Below, in pieces: positions 33,189-39,918 of a DNA stretch of 39,918 nucleotides. The position numbers and the translations under genes are program-made. Source of the stretch: DYMC01 sp035406705 (GTDB lineage Bacteria > Verrucomicrobiota > Lentisphaeria > Victivallales > GWF2-50-93); the NCBI GenBank assembly GCA_964426675.1, contig CAYRRM010000029.1, positions 1 through 39,918 of the forward strand. Reading direction: 5' to 3'. Every line of letters begins with the position of its first letter. Position 1 is the stretch's first letter. The notes under the pieces were generated by a model, which saw only the letters and a program-made list of their open reading frames with translations, searched no databases and was not told the origin of the DNA.

Positions 33189-34291
33189 AAGTACCATTAT
33201 TGGATTTAAAAGCTCAATTTACTACAATCAAAGACGAAACAATGGAAATCGTCGAAAAAGTTTTCGACAGCCAACAATTTATAAATGGACCTGAGGTGAA
33301 ACTCCTTGAACAAAAAATTGCTGAATATTGTAACTGCAAAAGGGCCATAGGGGTGTCGAGCGGAACCGATGCCCTCCTTTGTGCTTTAATGGCTCTCGAT
33401 ATAGGACCCGGAGATGAAGTAGTCACAACGCCTTTTACTTTCTTTGCAACTGCGGGTTCTATATGGCGTGTGTGTGCAAAGCCACTATTCGTTGATATAG
33501 AGCCAGATACATTCAATATAAATCCGGAACTTATCGAAGAACCAATAAGTGAAGATACTAAAGCAATAATACCAGTCCATCTCTTTGGACAAATAGCAGA
33601 TATGGATGAGATTAATAAAATTGCCGATAATTTAGCCCTCGATGTCATCGAGGACGCTTGCCAATCTATAGGGGCTACATACAAAGGTGAAAAAGCAGGC
33701 TCCCTCGGCACAGTTGGATGCTTCAGCTTCTTCCCATCAAAAAATCTTGGCTGTGCAGGAGACGGCGGAATCATTACCACAAACGATGAAGAACTCGCGG
33801 ATAAAATGGAAATGATAAGAATGCATGGCTCAAAACCCAAATATTATCACAAAATTGTTGGCGCAAACTTTCGACTTGACACCCTCCAGGCCGCAGTCCT
33901 CCTCGTAAAATTCAAATATCTTGATACATGGTCAGAAAAGAGAAGGCAAAATGCATCGAAATACAATCAACTCCTATCAAATATAGAACAAATAAAACTC
34001 CCAGTTATAAAAGAGTATAATGTATCTGTTTTCAATCAGTATGTAATCAGAGCTCAAAAACGCGATGAACTCCGCAATTTCCTATCTTCTAAGGAAATCG
34101 GAACCGAAATTTATTATCCCCTCTCGCTACATGAACAAGAGTGCTTTAAGGGATTAGGGTACAAAAAAGGCGATTTCCCAGAATCTGAAAAAGCGGCCTC
34201 AGAAGTAATCGCATTACCAATCTATCCAGAACTTACTGACGATCAGATCGAATATGTTGCAAACTCAATAAAAGAATTCTATAATATGTGA
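33185..34291 (+). CDS. wbpE: DegT/DnrJ/EryC1-family aminotransferase, WbpE-like
   Basis: 368 residues of the PLP-dependent sugar aminotransferases. 'SSGTDALLCALMALDIGPGD', 'FTFFATAGSI', 'VIEDACQSIGATYKG' and 'FFPSKNLGCAGDGG' are visible; Lys186 should hold PLP. The start is GTG, overlapping the fusion-gene stop (GTGA). Directly after a WbpB-WbpD fusion, the likely reaction is transfer of an amino group to the 3-keto of UDP-GlcNAcA, a step to UDP-2,3-diacetamido-2,3-dideoxyglucuronate used in surface polysaccharides. The substrate is inferred from context. Also overlaps the DUF4019 gene by four bases. Confidence 0.9.
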   Translation: MKVPLLDLKAQFTTIKDETMEIVEKVFDSQQFINGPEVKLLEQKIAEYCNCKRAIGVSSGTDALLCALMALDIGPGDEVVTTPFTFFATAGSIWRVCAKPLFVDIEPDTFNINPELIEEPISEDTKAIIPVHLFGQIADMDEINKIADNLALDVIEDACQSIGATYKGEKAGSLGTVGCFSFFPSKNLGCAGDGGIITTNDEELADKMEMIRMHGSKPKYYHKIVGANFRLDTLQAAVLLVKFKYLDTWSEKRRQNASKYNQLLSNIEQIKLPVIKEYNVSVFNQYVIRAQKRDELRNFLSSKEIGTEIYYPLSLHEQECFKGLGYKKGDFPESEKAASEVIALPIYPELTDDQIEYVANSIKEFYNM

Positions 34292-34743
34292 AAAAAAATA
34301 TCCTAATATTAATAGTTGCGATTTTAGCAGTCTTCTATGGCAATCTTTTATCATCTCAGCAAGAGAAAAATGCCTCTGCAGAAAATAAAAGCGAAGATGC
34401 GAAAATCGCAGAAGCAAAGGACGCCGCAGAATTATGGCTTAACCTCCTTGATAACGAAAAATATGATGAAACATGGAATAATGCTTCTACTTTCTTTAAA
34501 GAAATAGTCCCTAAAAAAAATTGGCTTAAGGACATTTCAAAAATAAAAAAAATTTTTGGGAAATTAAAAAGTAGAAAACTTATAGGAACAAAATATTTGA
34601 CTTCAATACCAGGTGGACCGGATGGCGAATATGTAACTTTAATATATCAATCCGATTTTGATAATAAAAAAAATGCAATAGAAACAATTACCCCAATGCT
34701 CGATAAAGACTCTTGGCGAGTAGCCGGATACTACATAAAATGA
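34288..34743 (+). CDS. DUF4019 family exported protein
   Basis: 151 residues with an N-terminal hydrophobic signal (MKKNILILIVAILAVFYGNL), then a domain matching DUF4019: 'AAELWLNLLDNEKYDETWNN', 'SRKLIGTKYLTSIPGGPDGE', and 'ETITPMLDKDSWRVAGYYIK'. Such proteins are small secreted or periplasmic factors of unknown function. It starts with GTG, overlapping wbpE (GTGA). A 13-bp palindrome encodes A-K-I-A at residues 38-41, in the linker between signal and domain. Confidence 0.85.
   Translation: MKKNILILIVAILAVFYGNLLSSQQEKNASAENKSEDAKIAEAKDAAELWLNLLDNEKYDETWNNASTFFKEIVPKKNWLKDISKIKKIFGKLKSRKLIGTKYLTSIPGGPDGEYVTLIYQSDFDNKKNAIETITPMLDKDSWRVAGYYIK
34398..34410. repeat. Iterated palindrome TGCGAAAATCGCA
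   Basis: Perfect copy in the DUF4019 gene, encoding A-K-I-A at residues 38-41 in a low-complexity linker. Confidence 0.8.
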
Positions 34744-34746
34744 AAA

Positions 34747-36006
34747 ATGCATCTAAAACAAAAACAAAGAAATACATTACTCCGAGAACAAAAAGAAATC
34801 GCTTCATCCCTGATTTCTGAACTTGCAAAAGGATACCCGGCAGACAAATCACTCGCGTCAGAATTAAAAAAGAGAAAGTATCTCGGCTCCAGAGATAGGC
34901 GTTTCATAAGTGAAAATATATTTTCCCTTTTCCGATGGTGGGGCTGGATTTCAATAATAATTCAAATTCCTAATATCCATCAACTTGTAAATAATAAAAG
35001 AAAACTCGATGAATCTCTTTTTCTGGCTGAAGAAATAAGAAAAATCCTTAATCAAACTGGCACTACATCAAATCTCCATGAAATAGCAAAAATCATCTCA
35101 TCTCAATTTAAAATACAAAATTTAATCCCAGAATCGCTATTCCCGAATTTTTTCAAACAAGCACTGTCCCCTATGATTAACTTTGCTAAAATTTCAATGG
35201 TATTTCAGTCCAGACCACCTATTTGGCTCAGAGTAGAAAAAAATAAAAAACAACATCTTATCAAAACACTTATAAAATTAAATGCAGTATATGAAAAATC
35301 CGATATCCTACCAGAAGCAATAAAAATTCTAAAATTCGAAAAATCCCTCTACGAATTAAGTGAATTCAAAAAGGGCTTCTTCGAAATTCAGGACTTCTCA
35401 TCGCAAATGGTCGCTACTATAGCAAATCCAAAAGAAGGGGAAAAATGGCTCGATGTCTGCGCCGGTGCAGGAGGGAAAACCCTTCATCTCGCAGACTTAA
35501 TGAAAAATAAAGGCTCAATAACCGCAATAGATAAAGATGAAAAAAAAATATCAGAACTCAAGAGAAGAGCAAAAAGGCATAAATTTTCAAATATCCATCC
35601 AATAGTAGCAGATGCCACAAAAATAAATAGCAGAAGAAAATACTTTTACGATGGGATAATAGTAGATGCACCATGTTCATGTTCCGGGACATGGAGAAGA
35701 AATCCTGATGCCAGGTGGCGGCTAAGGGAAAAAGATTTAGAAGATTTCCATTCATTACAGCTTCAAATACTTTCCACATCAGCAAAATCACTTAAACGCA
35801 ATGGCTATCTAATCTATGCTACATGCTCAGTTTTTCACAATGAAAATGAAAAAATAGTGGAAAATTTTCTAAAACAAAATAAAGATTTTGAAATCGCAGA
35901 TTTTGAAAATCCCATTAATAAAATCCCATGTAGCGGATACTTCTACGTAGACCCTTCTGTTTGTGACTCAGACTCAATGTTTATAGCAAAGTTCCGTCGT
36001 CACTAA
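34747..36006 (+). CDS. RNA m5C methyltransferase, RsmB/NOP2/Sun-like
   Basis: 419 residues. The first ~140 look like the helical NusB-like extension of RsmB. The catalytic domain holds 'WLDVCAGAGGKTLHLADLM' (SAM motif), 'DAPCSCSGTWRRNPDARW' (motif IV Cys) and 'GYLIYATCSVFHNENEKIV' (motif VI with the catalytic Cys of TCS). The expected reaction is C5 methylation of a cytosine in 16S rRNA (C967 in E. coli), though relatives differ in target. It follows the DUF4019 gene by three bases and ends the operon, four bases from the converging GT39 gene. Confidence 0.9.
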   Translation: MHLKQKQRNTLLREQKEIASSLISELAKGYPADKSLASELKKRKYLGSRDRRFISENIFSLFRWWGWISIIIQIPNIHQLVNNKRKLDESLFLAEEIRKILNQTGTTSNLHEIAKIISSQFKIQNLIPESLFPNFFKQALSPMINFAKISMVFQSRPPIWLRVEKNKKQHLIKTLIKLNAVYEKSDILPEAIKILKFEKSLYELSEFKKGFFEIQDFSSQMVATIANPKEGEKWLDVCAGAGGKTLHLADLMKNKGSITAIDKDEKKISELKRRAKRHKFSNIHPIVADATKINSRRKYFYDGIIVDAPCSCSGTWRRNPDARWRLREKDLEDFHSLQLQILSTSAKSLKRNGYLIYATCSVFHNENEKIVENFLKQNKDFEIADFENPINKIPCSGYFYVDPSVCDSDSMFIAKFRRH

Positions 36007-36010
36007 TAGC

Positions 36011-37690
36011 TCATTTTTCTGGTGGAATAAGTAATAAAGCTAACTTTCCATATTTAATTTTTTTCGCATTTTCTGGAATAACTTCTATTCTGTCCTCTTC
36101 TATTAAAAGAAAGCCTCCTTCAACTGCTTTTGGCGATAGCTCTTCAGTAATTTTATAATCTCTATCCATATAAAAAAGAAATGCCTCTGCAGAAAGCCCA
36201 CGCCCTATATAAAAATCAGATTTAGCAGGCACAAGTTCAACAATATTCTTCGCAAAAACCCTGGCTTTCTCGTATTGTTGCTTAATTGGAAAAACAAAAG
36301 AGTATATATATAAAGAAACACAGAGCACTAATGAAAGTACTCCTCCGAATCTGAAGTCAATCTCACCACAAAGAGAATCCTCTTCAACTCTAAAAAAATA
36401 AAAGAATATTGGCAAAATCACAGAAAGAACCATCAACAAAAAGGAAATCCCCACATCATATGATGCCTTTTTCATCAATAATACTATCTCATTTCCTGAT
36501 AAAGCAGAATTTATAAATCTGAATACCAAAAATAAAAATAATGAAATTAATGATACAAACGACAAAAAGAGCAAAAGAAAACGAAGTGCCTTGCGCAAAA
36601 CACCCGGAATTTGCCACTCAGACTTTCCAGAAAGGCTCAAAGAACTTAAAATGGCAGCAAGAGGATAAATCGGCATCGAATATCGAGGCTTAACTTTTGG
36701 CATTAAATTAACAATTGCGAAATTCGCAAATAATCCCATTTTAACGTTAGATAAAATTTGGGCTTCATCCATCATTCCCTTCTTACGAAGAATTTTAATC
36801 CCCTCAGGCAAAAACAATAACCACGGCATAAATGAGAAAACCGCTCCAAAAACAGCTAATATCCATTTCTTAAAATTTATATTCAATGGATTTAAACGAT
36901 ATAATATCTCATCCCGCCATGTATTACTCATTTCAGAGGCAGAAGATGCAATCTTTTCATGAGATGCATTAAAATACCATAGATAAAATATCCCAAATGC
37001 TACAAAAATTGAAAGAATATGAGAAAAAGAAAATAATTCAAACAACCTCTTATTTTTCTTTAATACAAAAATCACTGGCAAGTAATAAAAAAGCAAAATA
37101 AGAGGACCTTTCAAAAGAAAACCAATCCCAACAAAAAATCCAGGCAATAACCATAAACAAATACCTTTCTTTCCTGAAGAAAAAAAATTCAACCAAATCA
37201 CTATTGCAGCCCCACTTACTGCCACGTAACATGCATCTATCTCTACAGCCCTACCAATGTCAAGTATACCCAAACAACTCATAATAACAATAGACGAAAT
37301 AAGACGTTTCCTATTGTCCAAAAATCCTGACGGCATAAAAGCAATTAACAAAGATAAGGAAAGTATACTCACTCTTGCTGGTAAACGCACCGCAAAATCA
37401 TTTGCCCCAAAACACCTTATCGAAAATGCAAGTAACCAATTAAACATTGGCGGCTTCTTGTAATAACTTTCCCCCATATATTCAGGTATAAAATAATTTC
37501 CTGTCTCAAGCATTTTCATCGCAGGATAAATACGCCTCGTGTCTTTCTTACTTATCTCAACAGTTGTTATTGCTGACAAATACAATATCGCCCAAATGAT
37601 TGTAACAAATATTCCCCTATACCACCATGGAGATTTTGACAATCTCAGGATAAAAGAAGCAAAATTCGGCAATTCTTTGAGTCTAAACAT
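36011..37690 (-). CDS. GT39-family (ArnT-like) glycosyltransferase, integral membrane
   Basis: 559 residues with a GT39/PMT-like N-terminal half: a first membrane helix, then the loop 'KKDTRRIYPAMKMLETGNYF', 'YYKKPPMFNWLLAFSI', 'CFGANDFAVRLPAR', the catalytic-loop pattern of ArnT-type enzymes that use undecaprenyl-phosphate sugars. Around ten further hydrophobic segments follow; the C-terminal ~80 residues look soluble and periplasmic. It probably adds a sugar to lipid A or another envelope target. It is third of an operon, after an ArnC-like GT2 and a LAB_N protein. The exact sugar is unknown. A 13-bp palindrome encodes residues 322-325. Confidence 0.88.
   Translation of the reverse strand: MFRLKELPNFASFILRLSKSPWWYRGIFVTIIWAILYLSAITTVEISKKDTRRIYPAMKMLETGNYFIPEYMGESYYKKPPMFNWLLAFSIRCFGANDFAVRLPARVSILSLSLLIAFMPSGFLDNRKRLISSIVIMSCLGILDIGRAVEIDACYVAVSGAAIVIWLNFFSSGKKGICLWLLPGFFVGIGFLLKGPLILLFYYLPVIFVLKKNKRLFELFSFSHILSIFVAFGIFYLWYFNASHEKIASSASEMSNTWRDEILYRLNPLNINFKKWILAVFGAVFSFMPWLLFLPEGIKILRKKGMMDEAQILSNVKMGLFANFAIVNLMPKVKPRYSMPIYPLAAILSSLSLSGKSEWQIPGVLRKALRFLLLFLSFVSLISLFLFLVFRFINSALSGNEIVLLMKKASYDVGISFLLMVLSVILPIFFYFFRVEEDSLCGEIDFRFGGVLSLVLCVSLYIYSFVFPIKQQYEKARVFAKNIVELVPAKSDFYIGRGLSAEAFLFYMDRDYKITEELSPKAVEGGFLLIEEDRIEVIPENAKKIKYGKLALLLIPPEK
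36716..36728. repeat. Iterated palindrome TGCGAAATTCGCA
   Basis: Perfect copy in the GT39 gene. On the coding (minus) strand it encodes A-N-F-A at residues 322-325. Confidence 0.8.
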
Positions 37691-37707
37691 ATCAACACCT
37701 TACAATT

Positions 37708-38031
37708 TTACGAAAGAGCGCTTTTATCTTTTTTGGAACTTCTCTTTTCTTTCTGAATAAGATATAAATTTCGAAGATAGATAAAAAATCCACTTCCCTG
37801 ACCAACTATAAAAACGGGATCCCTGCGATATATTGCATAAGCAAAAAGCATCCCTCCTCCAAGTAAACTCAAATACCAGAATGCAACAGGAACAGTACTC
37901 TTCCCGGCTTTTTCACTGGCAAGCCACTGAACAATAAAACGAGCCGCAAATGCAGCCTGCGCAATAAAACCAAAAATAACCCATATCATCTCCGTCGGAT
38001 TCTCAGAAAACTTTCTCAAAAAATCACCCAT
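37708..38031 (-). CDS. LAB_N-domain small membrane protein (lipid A biosynthesis N-terminal type)
   Basis: 107 residues with about three membrane helices. 'IWVIFGFIAQAAFAARFIVQ' followed by 'WLASEKAGKSTVPVAFWYLS' and 'YAIYRRDPVFIVGQGSGFFI' is the LAB_N domain found at the N-terminus of some LpxB proteins and as stand-alone proteins. Its biochemical role is unclear. Operon position between an ArnC-like GT2 and an ArnT-like GT39 suggests it helps make or flip the lipid-linked sugar. It lies nine bases after the GT2 stop. Confidence 0.9.
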   Translation of the reverse strand: MGDFLRKFSENPTEMIWVIFGFIAQAAFAARFIVQWLASEKAGKSTVPVAFWYLSLLGGGMLFAYAIYRRDPVFIVGQGSGFFIYLRNLYLIQKEKRSSKKDKSALS

Positions 38032-38040
38032 AATATCTCC

Positions 38041-38766
38041 TCATTTTAAATTCTTTTTCAACTTCGGAAATACAAGCCTCTTTTTCATCCAGCATACTGC
38101 CATAGTATCAGCTATCCCAACCCAGAGTCGGTTCCAAACGCCATATTTTGTCTTACCTCTTTCTCTCGGACGGTGTTTCACAGGAAGCTCGAAAATTTTT
38201 TCATAACCAGCTATTCGTATCAGCGTAGGTAAAAATCTATGCATCCCCTTAAATACAGAGATTTTCTCAACACATTCCTTTCTCATAACTCTCAATGCAC
38301 ACCCTACATCTCTAATTTTCTCTCCTGTAAAAAAATTCCTGGATCCATTTGCAATACGAGACGAAAGCTTCCTTATCACATTATCATGCCTTTTCTCCCT
38401 CCAACCATTTACCACATCGGCATTTTCTTCAATCAATTTTTTTACTAAATCCGGTATACACGATGGATCATTCTGACCATCTCCATCAAGAGTAACAAAA
38501 ATTTTGCCGCGAGCAAGTGCAAATCCACTTGCCAGAGCCGCAGATTGCCCAAAACACTTTTCATGCTGAAATACCCTGTGTACAGAATTCTCTTTTTTCT
38601 CAAGAAGCTTTAATTTCTCAAAGCTCTTATCTATAGAACCATCATCTATCCATATACACTCCCATTTTCTACCTAAAGAAGAAACGGACATCTCGATCTC
38701 ATCAGCTAAAACCAATATATTCTCCTCTTCATCCTTTATTGGAATAATAACACTTATTTCTATCAT
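38041..38766 (-). CDS. GT2-family (ArnC/DPM1-like) glycosyltransferase
   Basis: 241 residues of a GT-A fold. 'ISVIIPIKDEEENILVLADE', 'IWIDDGSIDKSFEKLK', 'FGQSAALASGFALARGKIFV' and 'TLDGDGQNDPSCIPDLVKKL' supply the nucleotide and metal (DxD-like) sites, and 'HRPRERGKTKYG' is the conserved basic loop of the DPM1/ArnC group. No C-terminal membrane helices, so the enzyme is soluble or membrane-associated. It likely loads a sugar on undecaprenyl phosphate for the ArnT-like enzyme two genes downstream. First in the operon. Confidence 0.92.
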   Translation of the reverse strand: MIEISVIIPIKDEEENILVLADEIEMSVSSLGRKWECIWIDDGSIDKSFEKLKLLEKKENSVHRVFQHEKCFGQSAALASGFALARGKIFVTLDGDGQNDPSCIPDLVKKLIEENADVVNGWREKRHDNVIRKLSSRIANGSRNFFTGEKIRDVGCALRVMRKECVEKISVFKGMHRFLPTLIRIAGYEKIFELPVKHRPRERGKTKYGVWNRLWVGIADTMAVCWMKKRLVFPKLKKNLK

Positions 38767-38905
38767 TTTCTATCCCATTTTTTAAGCCAGTAAAATATAT
38801 CCCATAAACCTTTATTCAAGAATATTCTACCCCTCAACACATAAAACTTGAAAAAGATGTGTTACCAGTATATCTTGACAGTTTATCACTTTAAATATTT
38901 CAAAT

Positions 38906-39502
38906 ATGCAATTCCTATATAACATCAATGCAAAAGATCTCATCACTCCGTTAATCCTCATAACCATTGTCATAATAAGTATTATAACTCTTTCAAATAA
39001 TATGATGAAGACTCTTGGCATAAAACTGATAAAATGGAAAAATGAAAAAGATTTATACCCAATAGAAAAACTATCCAGAATAGAGAGAAAAAAATGCCCT
39101 GAATGCAATAATCCAATGAAAAAAAATTCTCCACTACAAAAATGTGGTGAATGTGGACACTTACTTATGAATTCAGATATTGAATACCTTTCTTATCTGG
39201 TTTATATCCACAAAAGATATATTTTCCAATCTATTCCTGTATGTATTTTTTTGAGCTTTTTCCCATTAATAGGTGCAATTATTGGTCATTTTTATATAAA
39301 AAATGCAATAATACGACCATTCAAGCTATATCTTCCCCTGATAGAAAACATAAAAACAAAATTATATTTAAAAATTTTTATCTTACTATTAACTATTTTC
39401 CAGTTTATTCCAGCATATGGAGTTATATCCGTCCCCCTAATTGCATATTTAAAATATCGCTTTTATATGAATACCTTTGCGAAATTCGCAAGACCAAACT
39501 AA
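38906..39502 (+). CDS. Zinc-ribbon membrane protein of unknown function
   Basis: 198 residues. One helix near residues 12-30, a cytoplasmic loop with a two-pair zinc ribbon ('CPECNNPM' and 'CGECGHL', spaced by ~19), then about three more helices ('SIPVCIFLSFFPLIGAIIGH', 'IFILLLTIFQFIPAYGVISV'). No named family is recognised. It is divergent from the ArnC-like gene with a 139-base spacer. The 3' end carries a 13-bp palindrome, encoding residues 192-195, three codons from the stop. Confidence 0.7.
   Translation: MQFLYNINAKDLITPLILITIVIISIITLSNNMMKTLGIKLIKWKNEKDLYPIEKLSRIERKKCPECNNPMKKNSPLQKCGECGHLLMNSDIEYLSYLVYIHKRYIFQSIPVCIFLSFFPLIGAIIGHFYIKNAIIRPFKLYLPLIENIKTKLYLKIFILLLTIFQFIPAYGVISVPLIAYLKYRFYMNTFAKFARPN
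39478..39490. repeat. Iterated palindrome TGCGAAATTCGCA
   Basis: Perfect copy at the 3' end of the zinc-ribbon membrane protein gene, encoding A-K-F-A at residues 192-195. Confidence 0.8.
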
Positions 39503-39623
39503 TTATCCCGCACATTTTATGATTTTTTATCAAAATCCCATTATTAAGTAGGCTTTACTAAAAAATTCAAAAAATATTATATAATCTATTAAAAAGTAGG
39601 TAGTTATATAGTATAATGTTCTC

Positions 39624-39714
39624 AAAAAAGAGGGGCGTTAACACGCCTCGAAGCTTTCCAGGCTTGGGCGTCCTGCGCTTGATGCGCGGTTGGTACTTCT
39701 CGGAATGAACCTCT
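39624..39714. repeat. GC-rich hairpin cluster: candidate structured RNA or element end
   Basis: In AT-rich surroundings a short GC-rich stretch folds into adjoining hairpins: GGCG/CGCC (39634-39637 with 39644-39647), AAGC/GCTT (39651-39654 with 39662-39665), and a six-pair stem 39673-39678/39684-39689 around TTGAT. AGAGG (39629-39633) and CCTCT (39710-39714) could close the whole as a multi-branch junction. On the minus strand the GGCG hairpin is followed by CCTC and six T (39629-39624), as in an intrinsic terminator. Two wobble pairs fit the plus strand instead, so orientation is unresolved. Not tRNA; no known RNA family recognised. Confidence 0.4.
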
Positions 39715-39918
39715 AAAAACGGCAGCATCGAGAGCCTAAAACTGAGAGAAACAAGAAAAAACGACGGCGAAGCCAGAAAATTTTTTAGAAAATATAGAGT
39801 ATGCGCAGAAAAACTTTTCGCCCAAAAACTCAAAAATCTTTTTCAGCAGACCCTAATTATATCTTCGATTAACAGTCTTAATTCAGAGGATTTTTTGATT
39901 TATTCCCAATCATTCAAC
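39709..39918 (+). other. Open frame at the right edge without a start codon
   Basis: After a TGA at 39706-39708 one frame stays open for 70 codons to the edge of the window. It reads as a plausible basic protein segment ('LKLRETRKNDGEARKFFRKY', 'AEKLFAQKLKNLFQQTLI') using the AGA/AAA-rich codons of the region, but has no ATG. It could be a truncated gene, part of the hairpin element or chance. The minus-strand frame 39567-39833 covering the same bases is not convincing either. Confidence 0.25.

Noticed and set aside
33214..33840. 208-codon minus-strand frame within wbpE
   Set aside because: Opposite-strand shadow of a clear aminotransferase; no motifs.
12671..39490. Treating the 13-bp repeats as a CRISPR array or REP elements
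   Set aside because: Copies are kilobases apart, lie inside genes and lack spacers or the longer hairpins and intergenic placement of REP sequences.
39706..39708. Selenocysteine read-through at the TGA before the right-edge frame
   Set aside because: No gene with a known selenocysteine context is upstream and no SECIS-like placement could be supported.

Overview
This is an AT-rich chromosomal window (roughly one third G+C by eye) packed with short-spaced operons. The gene set points to the PVC superphylum, most likely Lentisphaerota or a relative. Supporting signs are a pseudopilin-type secreted protein next to a GntR/LacI regulator and a glycoside hydrolase, a regulator-sulfatase pair, tandem secretin-like proteins, a DUF4380-type protein and an ArnC/LAB_N/ArnT-like set. 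Taxonomy is an inference from gene content; there is no rRNA here. I see no prophage, intact insertion sequence or CRISPR array.

Layout. 1-4979: polysaccharide-use genes (partial glycoside hydrolase, pseudopilin, GntR/LacI regulator; then an IclR regulator with a sulfatase). 4980-5980: about 1 kb without a convincing protein gene, holding a branched hairpin element, tRNA-Gly(GCC) with its promoter, and a possible multi-branched RNA. 5981-9950: membrane protein, OppD, OppF, dNTPase. 10180-13306: CorA-like transporter, FolD, a nuclease-fold protein and a DUF2752 protein. 13342-16700: two paralogous secretin-like proteins closed by a strong terminator. 17097-18595: zinc-binding ZnuA-like protein divergent from a Fur/Zur regulator. 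18639-19772: tRNA-Thr(CGT) and Dus. 19805-23517: ilvD, an 82-residue unknown and a short alaS. 23684-29656: ffh, then a promoter and an operon of a GAF-like protein, a Ser/Thr kinase, thi4, rsmI and a DUF4380-type protein. 29657-30269: non-coding. 30270-36006: rplU, purC, a wbpB-wbpD fusion, wbpE, DUF4019 and rsmB-like. 36011-38766: ArnT-like, LAB_N and ArnC-like envelope glycosylation genes. 38906-39918: a zinc-ribbon membrane protein and a hairpin-rich right end.

The most unusual feature is not a gene. A 13-bp inverted repeat, TGCGA-www-TCGCA (w = A or T), occurs 11 times in perfect form between 12671 and 39490, always inside a coding region and always in the same codon phase, where it encodes Ala-x-x-Ala. 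A rough hand estimate for this composition predicts well under one copy in 40 kb. It resembles in concept the cyanobacterial HIP1 iterated palindrome but has a different sequence. None is found in the first 12.6 kb.

Other points of note are a Thi4 with His at the sulfur-donor position, an AlaRS lacking the C-Ala domain, a CorA with GMS in place of GMN, and several hairpin-rich non-coding regions that match no family I recognise.
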